In this document: one piece after another, positions 10,999 through 22,700 of the stretch
Layout of the letters: each line of letters begins with the position of its first letter
Numbering within the stretch: the first letter of the stretch is position 1
NCBI GenBank assembly: GCA_039654915.1
Contig: CM077594.1
Coordinates: 101,632,893-101,696,892 of the forward strand
Direction: 5' to 3'
DNA length: 64,000 bases
From: Aquilaria yunnanensis
Lineage: Eukaryota; Streptophyta; Magnoliopsida; Malvales; Thymelaeaceae
Position numbers and translations under genes: made by a program
The notes under the pieces: model-generated
Database searches by the model: none
What the model was told of the DNA's origin: nothing
The model's input: only the letters and a program-made list of their open reading frames with translations

Positions 10999-13386
10999 AT
11001 GGACCACATAGCAGCGCTGGAACAACAAATGTTATCCGAAAGAATCAAGAAGAAAATGAACGAAGTTAATGCAGCCGCTCAAACCCAACTTGCTCCTGTT
11101 CAAGATCACATCAATTTCACCCTCCAGGTCTGGTCTTGCTCTTTATACTACTGTTCTATTTTTCCCATTCATATGTTGGTACCATATCTTTATAGAGCCC
11201 GGTGATGGCTCCATGTCCAGACAAGAGGATGGTGAATTTTCTGAAATTTGGAATTTAACCGCCAACTGGTTTTCTGATGTCAATAAATAAATGCCATTAA
11301 TGATAGCTTAATGGGTTCTGTTCACATTGGGCATTGCTTCTAGTGGAAGTACAGAATCAATTAAATCATCACTGAGCTGGCTAGTCCAGAATGATGAGAG
11401 TAAGTTTTTGAAGTTTGAGCGGTTCCCAGCCTGCTTCTCACTAAGTTGGGTATATTTTGTGGTATGTTGTTGATTTGCTTATGTAATTGGTTGCAGCAAG
11501 CATATTTCAAGTGTGCATATGAGTGCTTCGACAGGAGAATAAATCAGCAAGAGATAAGCAGGTGTGCAGAAAATTGCAGTGTTCCTGTTGTTAAAGCCCA
11601 ACATCATTTTGAGAATGAGATGGCCAAATTTCAAGTGAGTCCTCTTCTAGAAGTAGTAATTAGAATTTTCCACCGTCTAATATCTTCTTTCATTTGGATC
11701 AAAAGAGAAGTTCTCTTTTTCCATTACATGTATTGCACATGGATAAATCTTTCACATGATGTATTATTGTTTGCCTCTCAAAATTTATCTCCATGTGCAG
11801 TGAAGAAAATATTCAAAGATTCCTGTTGTTGGATAGCAAGTTCTTTATGTATTATCAACTTTGTGTCCCTTTTCTGCTTCCCCCCCTTTCTTTTTTGAAG
11901 ATTATATATGGCTCATTTTCTTGCCATTACACCGTTTTTCTAAAAGGCTGTCACTAGCATCTCCAAGCTAGAGAACTATATTCTTTAATGTTTCTATTTG
12001 TACTGCTTGCCCAAATACCATGATTCTCATACGTGAATTGGGCACATGATGTAATGTGCAGGAAGCAGTTGAATCTTATTCATAAAGGTGGAGCTTTGAT
12101 AACATTTAAGCACTTCTTTTATCAGTTGTTTATTTATCAATTTCATCATTGAAATTCACACTCAACACCCTAGTTAGGCCCATGTTTTGGTGTCGTCGAC
12201 TTTTCAGAGGAAATGATGACTGATTTTTTTTTCCATTTTGCAGTTCTCTTCATTAGAAAACTATATTACATGGGTCGTTCTGTTTTCCCTAATGTGCATT
12301 TAAGATCCATACCCAGCACTTCCAAATGTACTTGGGTACTTGCAGCAACTTCAGTTCCTTTGAAAACCATATTGAAGCACATAAGAGATGGGGGAGCCTC
12401 ACGGCTAGTAGAAGTCATAGCTTCCCTACCCCAACATCATCAGTTCGATATAGACATAAAATGTTGTTTTTGGCTTTTGACTCCCATCCCACCCTGCACA
12501 CCACAAAAGAAGTAAAAAGAATAAATTCTTTTATGGACAGCACTCATAATATTTTAAAACTTGATTGTATAGAGATGATCAACATGGTGATTCTTTAGTG
12601 CACAATACTAATAATTTTTTGAAAGTTCAATTGTATAGAGATGATCAACATGGTGGAATCATTTTATTAATTGATTTTACTAATTTGTACTTGCATTGCT
12701 GAGGAGTCCCACGGTGCTCTTCAGTGACTTTTATTCCAAAAGAAAAACAAGAAACAAGGATGGACAAATTTCAGGTTACCAAGCATTGCAGTGTATTTAA
12801 ACACTTGGCTAAGGGATGGAGAACAAGAAATATCCATTACTCCCTAAGATGATCAGTTGTGTTTAAATCTTTCCGGTTCAATTTTGCTTTCTGGGGAGGT
12901 AAAGAAAAGGGCTAGAAGTTCCTCATATCTTTGCCCCTCATGAGTGAACTGAAAGAGCTAGAAGCTGTACAGGACAGTGCTTAGTAATGACATGTGCATG
13001 ACTTGCTTTGGATCCTGAATTTTTTGTTGCAGAAACTGGGCTTGTTATTAGGAAGTATGAAGATCAAGCTAGTTTTACACCTGGCAGTGCTATTATAGTG
13101 TTTATTGCCTTGGGTAGTTCTATAAGTTTCCTTGCTTTGATTATTGCTTATTGCAAGAGATTGAGGAATATTTTTTTCCTGAAATATGTAGGAGAAACTG
13201 AACAGGTCACTTATGGTATGCAATGATAAGTTTGAGGCAGCTAAGCTTCAACAGAAACCTAATGGCATAAATGATCTGGAAGCATGTGTCAATCAAACTA
13301 TTGAGGACAGCATCAAGGCACTGCCGCATCTTGCTGGGAGACTGAAGAGCGCCTTCTCTATCAGTGATAAGCCAAATGAGAGTTGA
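10999..13386 (+). CDS. FAM136A-like (DUF842) CX3C protein, three exons
   Basis: Exons 10999-11127, 11497-11634 and 13192-13386 have phase-0 GT-AG junctions and join to 153 codons plus TGA, matching the ~140-150 aa of the family. The start MDHIAALEQQM is the first ATG in frame. Exon 2 holds the paired motif FKCAYECFDRR ... CAENCSVPV, and exon 3 holds VCNDKFEA ... ACVNQTIEDSI, which align with the Cys pattern of animal FAM136A (C-x3-C twice, then CNDK and C). Animal FAM136A is a mitochondrial protein, probably of the intermembrane space; the plant copy is uncharacterised to my knowledge. There is no cleavable signal, consistent with CX3C import by disulfide relay (inference). Intron 2 is long (1.56 kb) and otherwise empty. 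The frame is intact and the gene is likely functional. Confidence 0.9.
12538..12660 (+). repeat. Two ~60-bp tandem copies in intron 2 of the FAM136A-like gene
   Basis: Both copies share TGTATAGAGATGATCAACAT followed by GGTG, spaced by about 68 bp. Confidence 0.75.
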
Positions 13387-15163
13387 TTTAGACAACGACC
13401 TATTTCTTGTTACTGAAGAATTCCTGGCAGCAGCTATGAGAAACAGCGGTAGAGATTAAGAGCTCTGCTGCTGTGTCTTTCTGGTACTCTTTTTTTTTTC
13501 TCCTGGTACTCCTTTGATTATATTTAGCAATTACATCTAAAGCAAACCTAGGCCACAGTTGACGTTACCACATCATTCACATCAATATTCCTCTTCTAAC
13601 CTGGATTAACATATTTTTCAGGAATGAAATCCCAAATGGTTTAAAACGTTAGGCAAAAAAGAAGTCCTGCTAAAAGCCTGACAAATAAAAGCCTGAAAGG
13701 GAATGTCTGGTTCATGCATGTTTTGATTTGAGGTAGTGGACTTATTATGGTCGTTTCCAGCAGGTGGGTTGATCGATTTCCTTGTAGGATATTCTACACG
13801 GCAGAAAAATGAGAACTTTGGTGCCCTGTCTGAGCCACTTCTTGTTGTGCCCTTCATTTGGACATATAGAACGTGACCGCAGCAGACCAGACTGGTTATT
13901 TATGAACGTAGCTATTGTTTTCTAAGTTGAAACAATTTTAGCTTAGAGGAAAAAGGTTGAAGAAAGCAATAGTTCCTTGTCCTAATTAATGTGGAGGGGC
14001 ATCTAACTAGCTGCTCTTAGCTTTTTTATTTGAACAAGTTGATTGTGAAGAAGACATGTTCTTAAGTTTATACATGAAAAAGTGTCATTTTTTCTAGTGG
14101 CAAGGCTATAATTTTTCATGTGAGGTGTAAATATACCATTTTATTTTGTACAACAGGAAAAAGCAGGTGCAACCGCACTGTGCCCATAAGTTTTAAGTAA
14201 TGAAACAAGACGCAAGAGTCCAAAACTTGTACAGGCTGATACAATTTTTCGTAACAATTCTAACTTTTTCATGTGCTTTCTTTTTGGAAATTAGTTTTTA
14301 TGCGTTTTTAAATCTGGCTATAACTAATTAGTATTTTCTATCATGATTTTATATTGATTTCTGTACTTCAACAGCAACAAACTATGAAACGCGGAGAATA
14401 ATGGTGAATGTTATTATGGTCTAATTTGTTCACTTTACACATCCATTACTTTGGTTGGTAGACAGATGATCTGTTGATTTGAGTAGGCCCCCTCCCATTG
14501 AAATAGCCTACGTATGGAAGTTAATTATATATATATATATATGCTCCCCATTTTTCTTTCCATTGAAATAGCCTATATATGGAAGTTAATTATATGTATA
14601 TATGCTCCCCGTTTTCCTTTCTTTTTTTTTTTTGAAAAAAAAATCAAATTGCGAGCCTCATATCAAATATATAAATGCATCACAACATAGAATATGAGTT
14701 CTTGTGCATTAAAAGGATAAACTATAATTTTCCAAAGAAAAAGATATAAACCATATAAAAAAAACATGTAATAATAATATAATAACAGATCCGAACTGAC
14801 ATTGGAATAATTTTTTTTGTGGCATATAAAAAGGTAAAGGGGATAAGAGAACACTTGTTATTTTAGGACTTGAAAGACCATCAGACCAACAATATTAGCA
14901 TTATAGAGAAAAAGTACAGAGACCTTAATCGAATTCTGAACTTTCACTCTATATCCTACATCATTTTGTCAAATGGGTTTGGGCACCTTGGAATAATTAA
15001 AATTAAATATCTTAGTAGCTTTCATAATTTAGGGAAAGCTAGCTAGCATGTCTAACAAAACGAAAAGAAGACAAATTAATTAAGAGATCACATGGTAGAC
15101 CTGGCTAACTAAACACATGGGACTAAGATTGAGATATCATATGTGTGTGTGTATATATTTATG
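13387..15163. other. Intergenic region with no gene
   Basis: The 3'UTR of the FAM136A-like gene probably occupies the first few hundred bases. The rest is AT-rich and has no supported reading frame. It contains the 80-bp duplication listed separately. Confidence 0.5.
14495..14632 (+). repeat. Tandem duplication, ~80-bp unit with AT dinucleotide tract
   Basis: Two copies share CCATTGAAATAGCCTA, ATGGAAGTTAATTATAT and ATATGCTCCCC, joined by a TA run of different length. Confidence 0.85.
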
Positions 15164-15174
15164 AATGCGGTATA

Positions 15175-15522
15175 AGGGTGAAAAATGAACAAACAACTTG
15201 AGTTCGACTTGAGTTTGGTTCGATTTAAAACTCATTCATGACTCGTTCGAATAATTATCAATCCAAATTTAAATAAAATTTAAAGCTCGATATACAATTC
15301 AAACAAAGCTTAAATTACTTACTACTCAATTTGACTCAATCTAATTTTAGATTTTTTTCTTAATTTAAATGAACGGCTCGAGCTCATTCAGATAAAAGTT
15401 TATTCAAAGCTCGTTCGTATTGTTTTCAATCCAAATACAAATAAAATATCAAGCTCAATAACTAATTCAAGCCGAACATGATCAGTTCACTACTTGGCCC
15501 AGCTCGGCTCGTTTTCAGCCCA
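15175..15522. mobile_element. Short non-autonomous DNA transposon flanked by 11-bp duplication
   Basis: The direct repeats AATGCGGTATA at 15164-15174 and 15523-15533 enclose 348 bp that starts AGGGTGAAAA and ends TTTTCAGCCCA (imperfect short inverted ends). The interior has two ~170-bp related halves with CTCGTTCGAATAATTATCAA and TCGTTCGTATTGTTTTCAA. The duplication length fits a MULE-type insertion; the class is uncertain. It lies 25 bp beyond the stop codon of the SDR gene, within its likely 3'UTR. Confidence 0.65.
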
Positions 15523-15557
15523 AATGCGGTATATTGTACACAGGGGTCGTATGAATG

Positions 15558-17080
15558 TCAAAGGTTAGACTTAGAATGATTAGGAAGGTGGTGGGAATTA
15601 GGAAAATGATTAAAGGCAAGAAAGAAGCGACCGGTGGGCAAATCGGGAGGAGGGAGGAGGGCAAGACGGACGGCAAGGTCAGCGGCAGCGTCGGGGGTGT
15701 GAGTGCCCTTGCCTTGGGTCATGGAGGTCTGGGTGTAGCCCGGGCAGAAGCAATTAACGCTGAGGCCTCTTCCCTGGTATGTCTTAGCCAGAAGCTTCGA
15801 GTAGGCGTTAAGGGCAAGCTTGGAGACGGCGTAGTCGGTCCATATCTCCGGCCAGCCTTGGGATTCCCAGGAACCCTTCTCCACACTCGCCAGGAACAAC
15901 CTCACCACCCCTTCTATTTCCTCCTCGCTCACGTTCTCCTTCGCCATCATTTCTTTTATTTCTGGGTCTCTCACCTTCTGCAATATATATATATATATAG
16001 ATATGCATGCCCACCGCATGACGCATGCATGCCATAGTAATTAATTAGATCATGATTAATGATCTATACATAAATAGTAATTTATTTATGTATAAATAAA
16101 CTATTGATTAGCAAAATTAATTAATGATTAAGTGAGTGAGGGATATTGCGGATGCAGACCCACATTTAGGGAACCGAGTCGGGAGCTGATGTTGAGAATA
16201 CGGGCGGTAGTTGAAGAAGAGAGTCGAAGGATGGGGAGGAGGGCTTCCGTCACAAGCTTCGCTCCATAGAAATTTGTCTTTATCACTGTCTCTGCATTTT
16301 CCACCGAGTTCTCTTCCACCCTCTTGAACGATACTGCTGCGTTATTCACCTACAAATACAATATAATATAATATGCTCAGATTAGCACAAAATATATATG
16401 TAGTCTACTGATTTTATATGGTCAACTGTTTACATATTTAATTATATATTCTCGAAACAAACTATATTGTTCATAATTAATATTATTAGCCTGAATATAT
16501 AAGAAGCTGCACTGTCTGAAACAGTCTATTAAAGTCTAAGGATCGAAACAAGTCAAAAGGGCAAGAGCAAAAAAAAAAAAAAAAAAAAAGAAACAAGAAG
16601 AAGGAGAAAAAGAAAACTTACGAGAATGTCGAGAGCTAAAAATTTGCTTCGGAAGCAAGAGACGAAGTGCTGGATGGAAGCAGGGTCTGAAACATCGAGT
16701 TGAAAGAAATGCGCATGGAGGCCCAGCTCCCGCAGAGACTCGACCGCCCACAGCCCTCTTCCGGCGTCTCTGCAAGTCAAGACCACCGTCAATCCCAGCT
16801 CTGCTAGTCTCTTCACGATGGCGAACCCGATCCCTCTGTTGGCTCCGGTCACTACAGCCACCGTCTCCTCGCTCCACCACCTGCGCGCCCCCGCCAAACA
16901 TATTGTTGTTAATTTTCTCTCAATAAACTAGCTGCTTACAGAAAAAAGTAATTAAACGTACGTGGAGATTAAAAGTTGCAATAATAAGAGAAATTTAAGG
17001 GAAAATGGTTAGATATTATACTTGGAGATGGAGGATGGGAGCTGCGGAAGAGAGGAGGGATCCAATCGTTTTGATTCCAT
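15558..17080 (-). CDS. Short-chain dehydrogenase/reductase (menthone/salutaridine reductase-like SDR), four exons
   Basis: Exons 17080-17022, 16880-16622, 16349-16164 and 15977-15558 join in frame to 307 aa. Seen: NADPH-binding TGANRGIG (31-38), VNNAAV (107-112), ISS (Ser ~161-162) and the catalytic YAVSK pair (Tyr217, Lys221), preceded by the long insert KVRDPEIKEMMAKENVSEEE that marks the plant (+)-neomenthol dehydrogenase/salutaridine reductase group. The enzyme is expected to be a cytosolic, monomeric NADPH-dependent carbonyl reductase; the substrate cannot be told from sequence. Homologues usually end soon after a TGxFF motif with a charged tail (about ..FFxDRKExxF); here TGRFF is followed by a different His/Pro/Asn-rich tail, so the terminus may be frameshifted but the gene is otherwise intact. 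Confidence 0.9.
16565..16589. repeat. Poly(A) tract in intron 2 of the SDR gene
   Basis: A near-perfect A run (pyrimidine tract on the coding strand) close to the exon 2 donor. Confidence 0.7.
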
Positions 17081-18217
17081 AAGGGGGAAAGCAAATAGCT
17101 CCAGTTGATCAAACAGATGGCAACTATATATAAATATGTCATCCAAGGCGATGACATGTTAGCCCTTGAACTCGGTTAATTAGGACATGTTATCCCCTAA
17201 ACTTTAGCTAGATCTAACTCAGCCCCTAACACATCGCACAACAGGCCAGTTAAGCCTTTTGACCTCACATGATTGTCACATGATCCCCTGATTCCGATGC
17301 TAAACCTCTCAGCTCAGCTTTATTAGATTTGGTAATTAGTTGCTTTTCCAACTTAGATTTAAATTGTTCAACTGCAAGAACATCAAAACCATGCATGAGT
17401 ACTCATGGCTTTTGTGGCTTTCTATGGTCATACATGATGAGGGTTTTCACCCCAAAATAGGAGTGGGCTTTACATAGATTGAGACAACATATCATAGCTT
17501 GATATTTGTGAAACAGATTTGTCCTCTTTATCATCTAATTGAAAGCAATACTCCTTATGGTTGCGATAAAAATCCTATAACTATTGATGTGTAATTTGAT
17601 GATGTCGAGCACAAATTGGACTTCGAAACTATAGAGCTATGTTAACCCATCTGAATTCAAGTGAAGCCCAGCCTGTTTTCTAGCCTAAATCTCCACTATG
17701 TGCGGTTTTTTTTTTTTTTTTTGGATTTAACCAATTTGAATCTAAATTGGAGCCTTGTTTAAAAAGATGAAGGGCTACTTATATATTTAAACCTAGGAAT
17801 CTATACGGGTGCCACTTTGTGACATCTGGCTAAGTTGGACCAAAGTTAAAGTTTAAGAGACAAAGTATTTTGATTGACCAAAATTAGGGGCCAAAAGTGC
17901 TTTCACGCAGGCCTTGAAATGATTGAAAATCTCGGTAAGACTCTGGTACCGATTAACATCGCGGGCGGCGAGGAGTGGTTCGCTGCAGAGCAATATAATA
18001 TATCTATATTACTAATAATCTATATTATATGTCTTACAACTTAAAATTTTAAATGGGAGCCCACCAACTTTTCCACCCTCTGCCACAAGATAGGTTAACA
18101 TATGAATTACCAAAGGACTACCTATGCTCGCAACGAGGGTGAGTTAAATGTGACTTAATGCCTAAGTAAGCTACTGTAGGAAAGTAGTATTTGCCGCATC
18201 TTGAGCGCTAAAACGTT

Positions 18218-18432
18218 TTACAGTGCCTATTAGTGTTAAAACTAACAGGATAATTACAATTTAGTCTCTAAAATTTAGGTAAAATTATACTTTATTTTTT
18301 TTTATTTAAAAAATATACATTTTACTCTCTATCTATTTAATACAGTCCCAACAGTAATTTATAAAATCTTAATTTAAACATTACAATAACTATCTTTCAG
18401 AAATTTTATAGTGCCTATTAGTGTTAAATTTA
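18218..18432 (+). mobile_element. Half of a MITE (family A arm) between direct repeats
   Basis: The stretch GGATAATTACAATTTAGTCT to CAATAACTATCTTTCAGAAA is clearly related to the left arm of the 54408-54839 element, but the right arm is missing. It is bracketed by direct copies of AGTGCCTATTAGTGTTAAA at ~18222 and ~18412, suggesting a deletion or slippage product. Confidence 0.6.
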
Positions 18433-19397
18433 CTTACGACGTGTCAAAAACTTAAATTCCTACCAATCTGGAGTCACCAGTGAAACGTTTCTTTACAAAC
18501 ATTATAATTTGTGCCGTATCGTCTGCATACGCCTTGCTCCAACCTTCCACGCAACCGCTAGCAAGCTCTCAGTCAATTAATTCCATCCACCCACTAACCA
18601 ATTCAGATTAAAAGCTAGTTCAGCTTTGCCCCTTGAGTATATATACTATCGGTCACCCATGTCTGATTATTCAGCTTTCACCCACTTGCTTGTCTTAGCC
18701 TTCTCTAACCACAAACAATGAAAACTTTTTATTTATTTCTTTTTTCAAGATTCAGTTAATGGTAAATCACAAGCATGCATGTTGGTAGATCATTTTAATT
18801 TTTTATATTGGAACATATTAATTTAACTTCAAATCTAAGTAAAATGCTTTGTTTACATCATCTTATAGTATATGGTATTTTCAAATACAATTTTCTATTA
18901 GGTAAAAATAAACAAAACAATATTTTTTAGTTAAATATAAAATGATAAAAGTATGTGACAACAAATTTCAGATGGAGGGGTTAACAGTAGTTGTGCAACC
19001 CATAATAGTTTCAAAACTTTAAGAAACAATGTGCTTTAGTTCAAGCCCAAAGACTTGCTTATAATATACTAGCGTCTTTGATTATAGGCCTAAAGCAGGG
19101 AGGCGTAACAAACAAACAAGGCACTCCCGGCTTTACATGCTTGGAATCAAGCAGCATAGCGGGCTGCGTCACACATGCCTAAAAAGTGATGGCAATAAGG
19201 CCACACAGCAAAAGCTACACAGACGTCTATTAATCAAACATATCCAGTAGTCCACAGTTATTATATATATATATATATATATATATGAAGGGCACACACC
19301 TAACAAGTCTATGCTCTCATCTCTCAAACCCCAACAACGTTTGGAGTGGGGGGGGACCTCCACTTCACTTGGGTGGTATTTTTTTCCTGCTTTGATT

Positions 19398-19399
<2 letters not shown>

Positions 19400-19433
<34 letters not shown>
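19400..19433 (+). repeat. Poly(G) run of 34 bases
   Basis: An uninterrupted G34, followed by TGTGGGGTGGG. It can form G-quadruplex structures and is a likely place for length error in sequencing. Confidence 0.95.
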
Positions 19434-19434
<1 letters not shown>

Positions 19435-19743
19435 GTGGGGTGGGTCGGTGTGGTGTTGTTGTGACGAATGTGGCCAAAATTATATTGGCCATACCATTGA
19501 ATTAAAGGCATGATCTCTAAGAACATAAAATCCAAGTGACAATGGAAGCATTTGTGTCTTTCCACTTCAGAGATTCAACACCATCCGCTAGAGAATCAAG
19601 AATCAGAAAACCTTCAATGTTAATTCTCAGGCAAATCTTCTGTTGATTTGGATCTACATGTGTGAACTATATGAAGGCTACCTCTGTTTAGTACAAAAAC
19701 TTATTTTATTATGCTTCTTTCTGCTAAAGGTTATGCAAGATTT

Positions 19744-22700
19744 TTACGGTTCAGGCTTCATTTTCTCACATTCATCACGGATTGACTGGAACAGGACGGA
19801 TGAGAGGTATCTCTCTCCAAAGCTTGGGAACACAACCTGCAAATAGCAGTTAAGTTCTCAGACATGTTAGTGTTAAAGCAACAAATGATAACAGAATGAT
19901 GTTCATATGTATCTTTCCAAGTTCTAACAATGGCTGCTTGGCCGAATCCATATGGAGGCTTTTGTATCCAAGAAATCTATATCTTGTGGAAGAAAGACGA
20001 GCAAGTTGTTACCCCATGTGATCATGATGAAAGGTTCTTGTAGGCATTTTGCTTTCCCTTATGAAAATTGAGCCAAAGGGATCCTTGATTAAACAATGTA
20101 GAACCTTTTAGACAACTCCTCATTGGACCATAAAAAGCTGACGGCTGTAAGAGCATTAGCAGCACAAATATGACTGTTGCCCAACTATTGAGGGCCAGCA
20201 CGCTACCTTGGCTACTAGTATTATATACATTATATTTAAGTTTTTTGGACAAAAGCAGCCAATATGTGCACCAGGGCATGTCATCACTGAGGTGCACAGA
20301 AAAATCAGTGGCTTAAAAACAATAGGCAAGCTCCCCATTGCCAGTGGTTCAAGGTCTACCAGTCGTTCCAGGAAAATGAAACCCCCCACCACACACAGAG
20401 GAAAGGAATAGTTTTTTAAATCTATTGCTGTTACACAAGGTTGCATTATTAGACATTCACTGTCCATTCCCAGAATTCAGAACTCTTGCGGTTTTGTGTT
20501 CAGATTTGCTTCTTTTGCCTTGCCTTTAAATGTCAACTTTTCCCTCACATCAGGCTAAATTAAGCGAAACCCGATCTTCAGCCAGCTAATAAGATTTGAA
20601 AGTAAAATTGGTCTAAATTTCTTAATTACCCACTCTTGGTTTTCAAACTAATCCTTCCAATGAAACATGTGAAATGTAATTAAATTTGAGAAACACTTGT
20701 TTCTGTATAAATTCCACCTGTAAAGTAGACATGTGAATATGATCTTCAGGCTTTCACACTTAAGACTATCTAATACTGCACCAGTCTAATGACAAAAATC
20801 CCAGAACTAATGAAGCTGAAAAGTGTAAGTAACTCACTGCAATCAGCTTTCCAGCATTCTCGGGTCTTTTCCCAACTTTAATTGCTCCCACTGCAGCCGC
20901 TCCTGAAGATATGCCGACCTGGTATTAAGTAAATCAGAAACCAAAGAAGAAAGATAATAACCAGAGCGGGTTAAAGAATCACAGGCCTCAAAGCATAATA
21001 ATAATAATAACAATAATAAATAAATAAATAAACAAACAAACAAATAAAAATAAAAAAATAAAAAGGGGAGTTGTATTTAGTAGGCAAAGAAAAAAAATGA
21101 AATCCTTTGGGTTAGATTATTTCAAGAAAAAAAAAATACAAACAAACAAACAAATAAAATTATAAAAGTAAAAAAGAGGAGTTGTATTTAGTAGACAAAG
21201 ACAAAATGGAATCCTTTGGGTTAGATTATTTCAAGAAAGAAAAATATTTATTTATCTTCTGAAATGCCACTGCTTTTCCCATCCCTTGTGCAGATGTTTC
21301 TTTGGTACATTCCAGGTGTCATAAACCTATTCCCTTGCTAAAGAACAGATATTGCCAAATTACTGATATATACTGACTACTGAGATATGGCTTGCAAAAG
21401 GCTAACAAAGAACAGATTGGTTGGACTAGATAATCCTCTGTCTGGATACACCATTATGTGATCTAACAAAAGCCCAACGAACCAACCTCTTAGCTTTACT
21501 TGTTTCAGCCATCTTCCAGCTCCACATTCAGCTGGAGGATTAATCTTAAATTCAAGAAATAGTGATGGATATCCTTAAACTCAACCCACTGGTCACAGAA
21601 AAAATACTTCCCATTTGCTGTTGAGTGGGTAAAGCAGAATACGACCATCCTAGTCAGATCCAGGATGATGGGAGGAAAATATACAAAATCACTTATTCTT
21701 CACTCCTTGCTTTTCACCCTTTCCTTGGTTTAGCAAGTGTAAGCAAGAATTAGTTCCACCAGCTGGCTTAGCATTTTGGAGATTGGGGGTATTGGCTCCT
21801 TGGAGTTGTTCAATCTGTCCTAAAAAAGGAAGAGGGGGAAAAAAGAACCCACACCAAGGGCCAACACTTCATGCACTTCTCATGTATATGAACTATATAC
21901 CAATTAACACAAAGAAAACTAGTGTACATTTACTTATTTCACAAATAACTCACCAGCAGACCTTCCTGAAGTGCTAATTGCTTTGCAGTTTCAACAGCTT
22001 CATCACTGGATATCTGTTATGGTGAAACCCACGAGAACAAAGATTTTTATTAACTATTACACAATTTTATTTTTTTTATTAACTATTACACAATTTTAGT
22101 TTTCTTTTGCTTCCTATTTACCAACACTTCAAAAGTAAGATCAGAGCATGCAGCCAGAAAAAGTTATTGGTGTTTATGTGCGTGAACAGAATGCTTCACA
22201 ACACAAGCACATAATGATCAGTTCAATATAAACTCTTCTAAGTCCATATTCTTGGTACGCATCTGATTTGGCTCAACAGATCCAGAAGCTCAATTTTCCA
22301 GCATTTTCATTCTCAAATTGCATCTATTTAGTGTGATATATCCAAAGGAGATGCCTTGATAAGCTAACAAGTTTAATACAAAGAAAGGATATCACTGCAT
22401 TCTACCAATTCCCAATAAAACAGTTAAGTACTACACATCACTTGGAATGAGAACATAGGATTTTGGCATAATACAGTTGGGTGATTTGTTGTTTCGATAA
22501 ATATAAAACTACATAATACTGCATAGTCTACTTGAGTCTTGCTTCGCCTCACAAGGCAGGAAATATCCAGGTCAGCTATCATAACCCAGATTAAATAGAA
22601 TCTCAAAATGTGAACACATCATAGTGCACAAACAAGATCTGTGCCATAGTTAAGAGGGAAATAACCTCTCTATGTTCAACTTTTTACTTGTTTTCTTTTT

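Larger units (their letters stand above)
17081..19743. other. Intergenic region between the SDR and cysteine synthase genes
   Basis: No gene is supported. It contains a truncated MITE arm at 18246-18411, a (TA)n run at 19262-19287, and the long poly(G) listed separately. The last part before 19744 is probably the 3'UTR of the cysteine synthase gene. Confidence 0.5.

Noticed and set aside
15178..15530. tRNA-like GTTCGA words
   Set aside because: They belong to the CTCGTTCGA repeats of the small transposon; no A box or cloverleaf at tRNA spacing.
19311..19565. Frames encoding poly-Gly or poly-Pro
   Set aside because: Artefacts of the G34 run.
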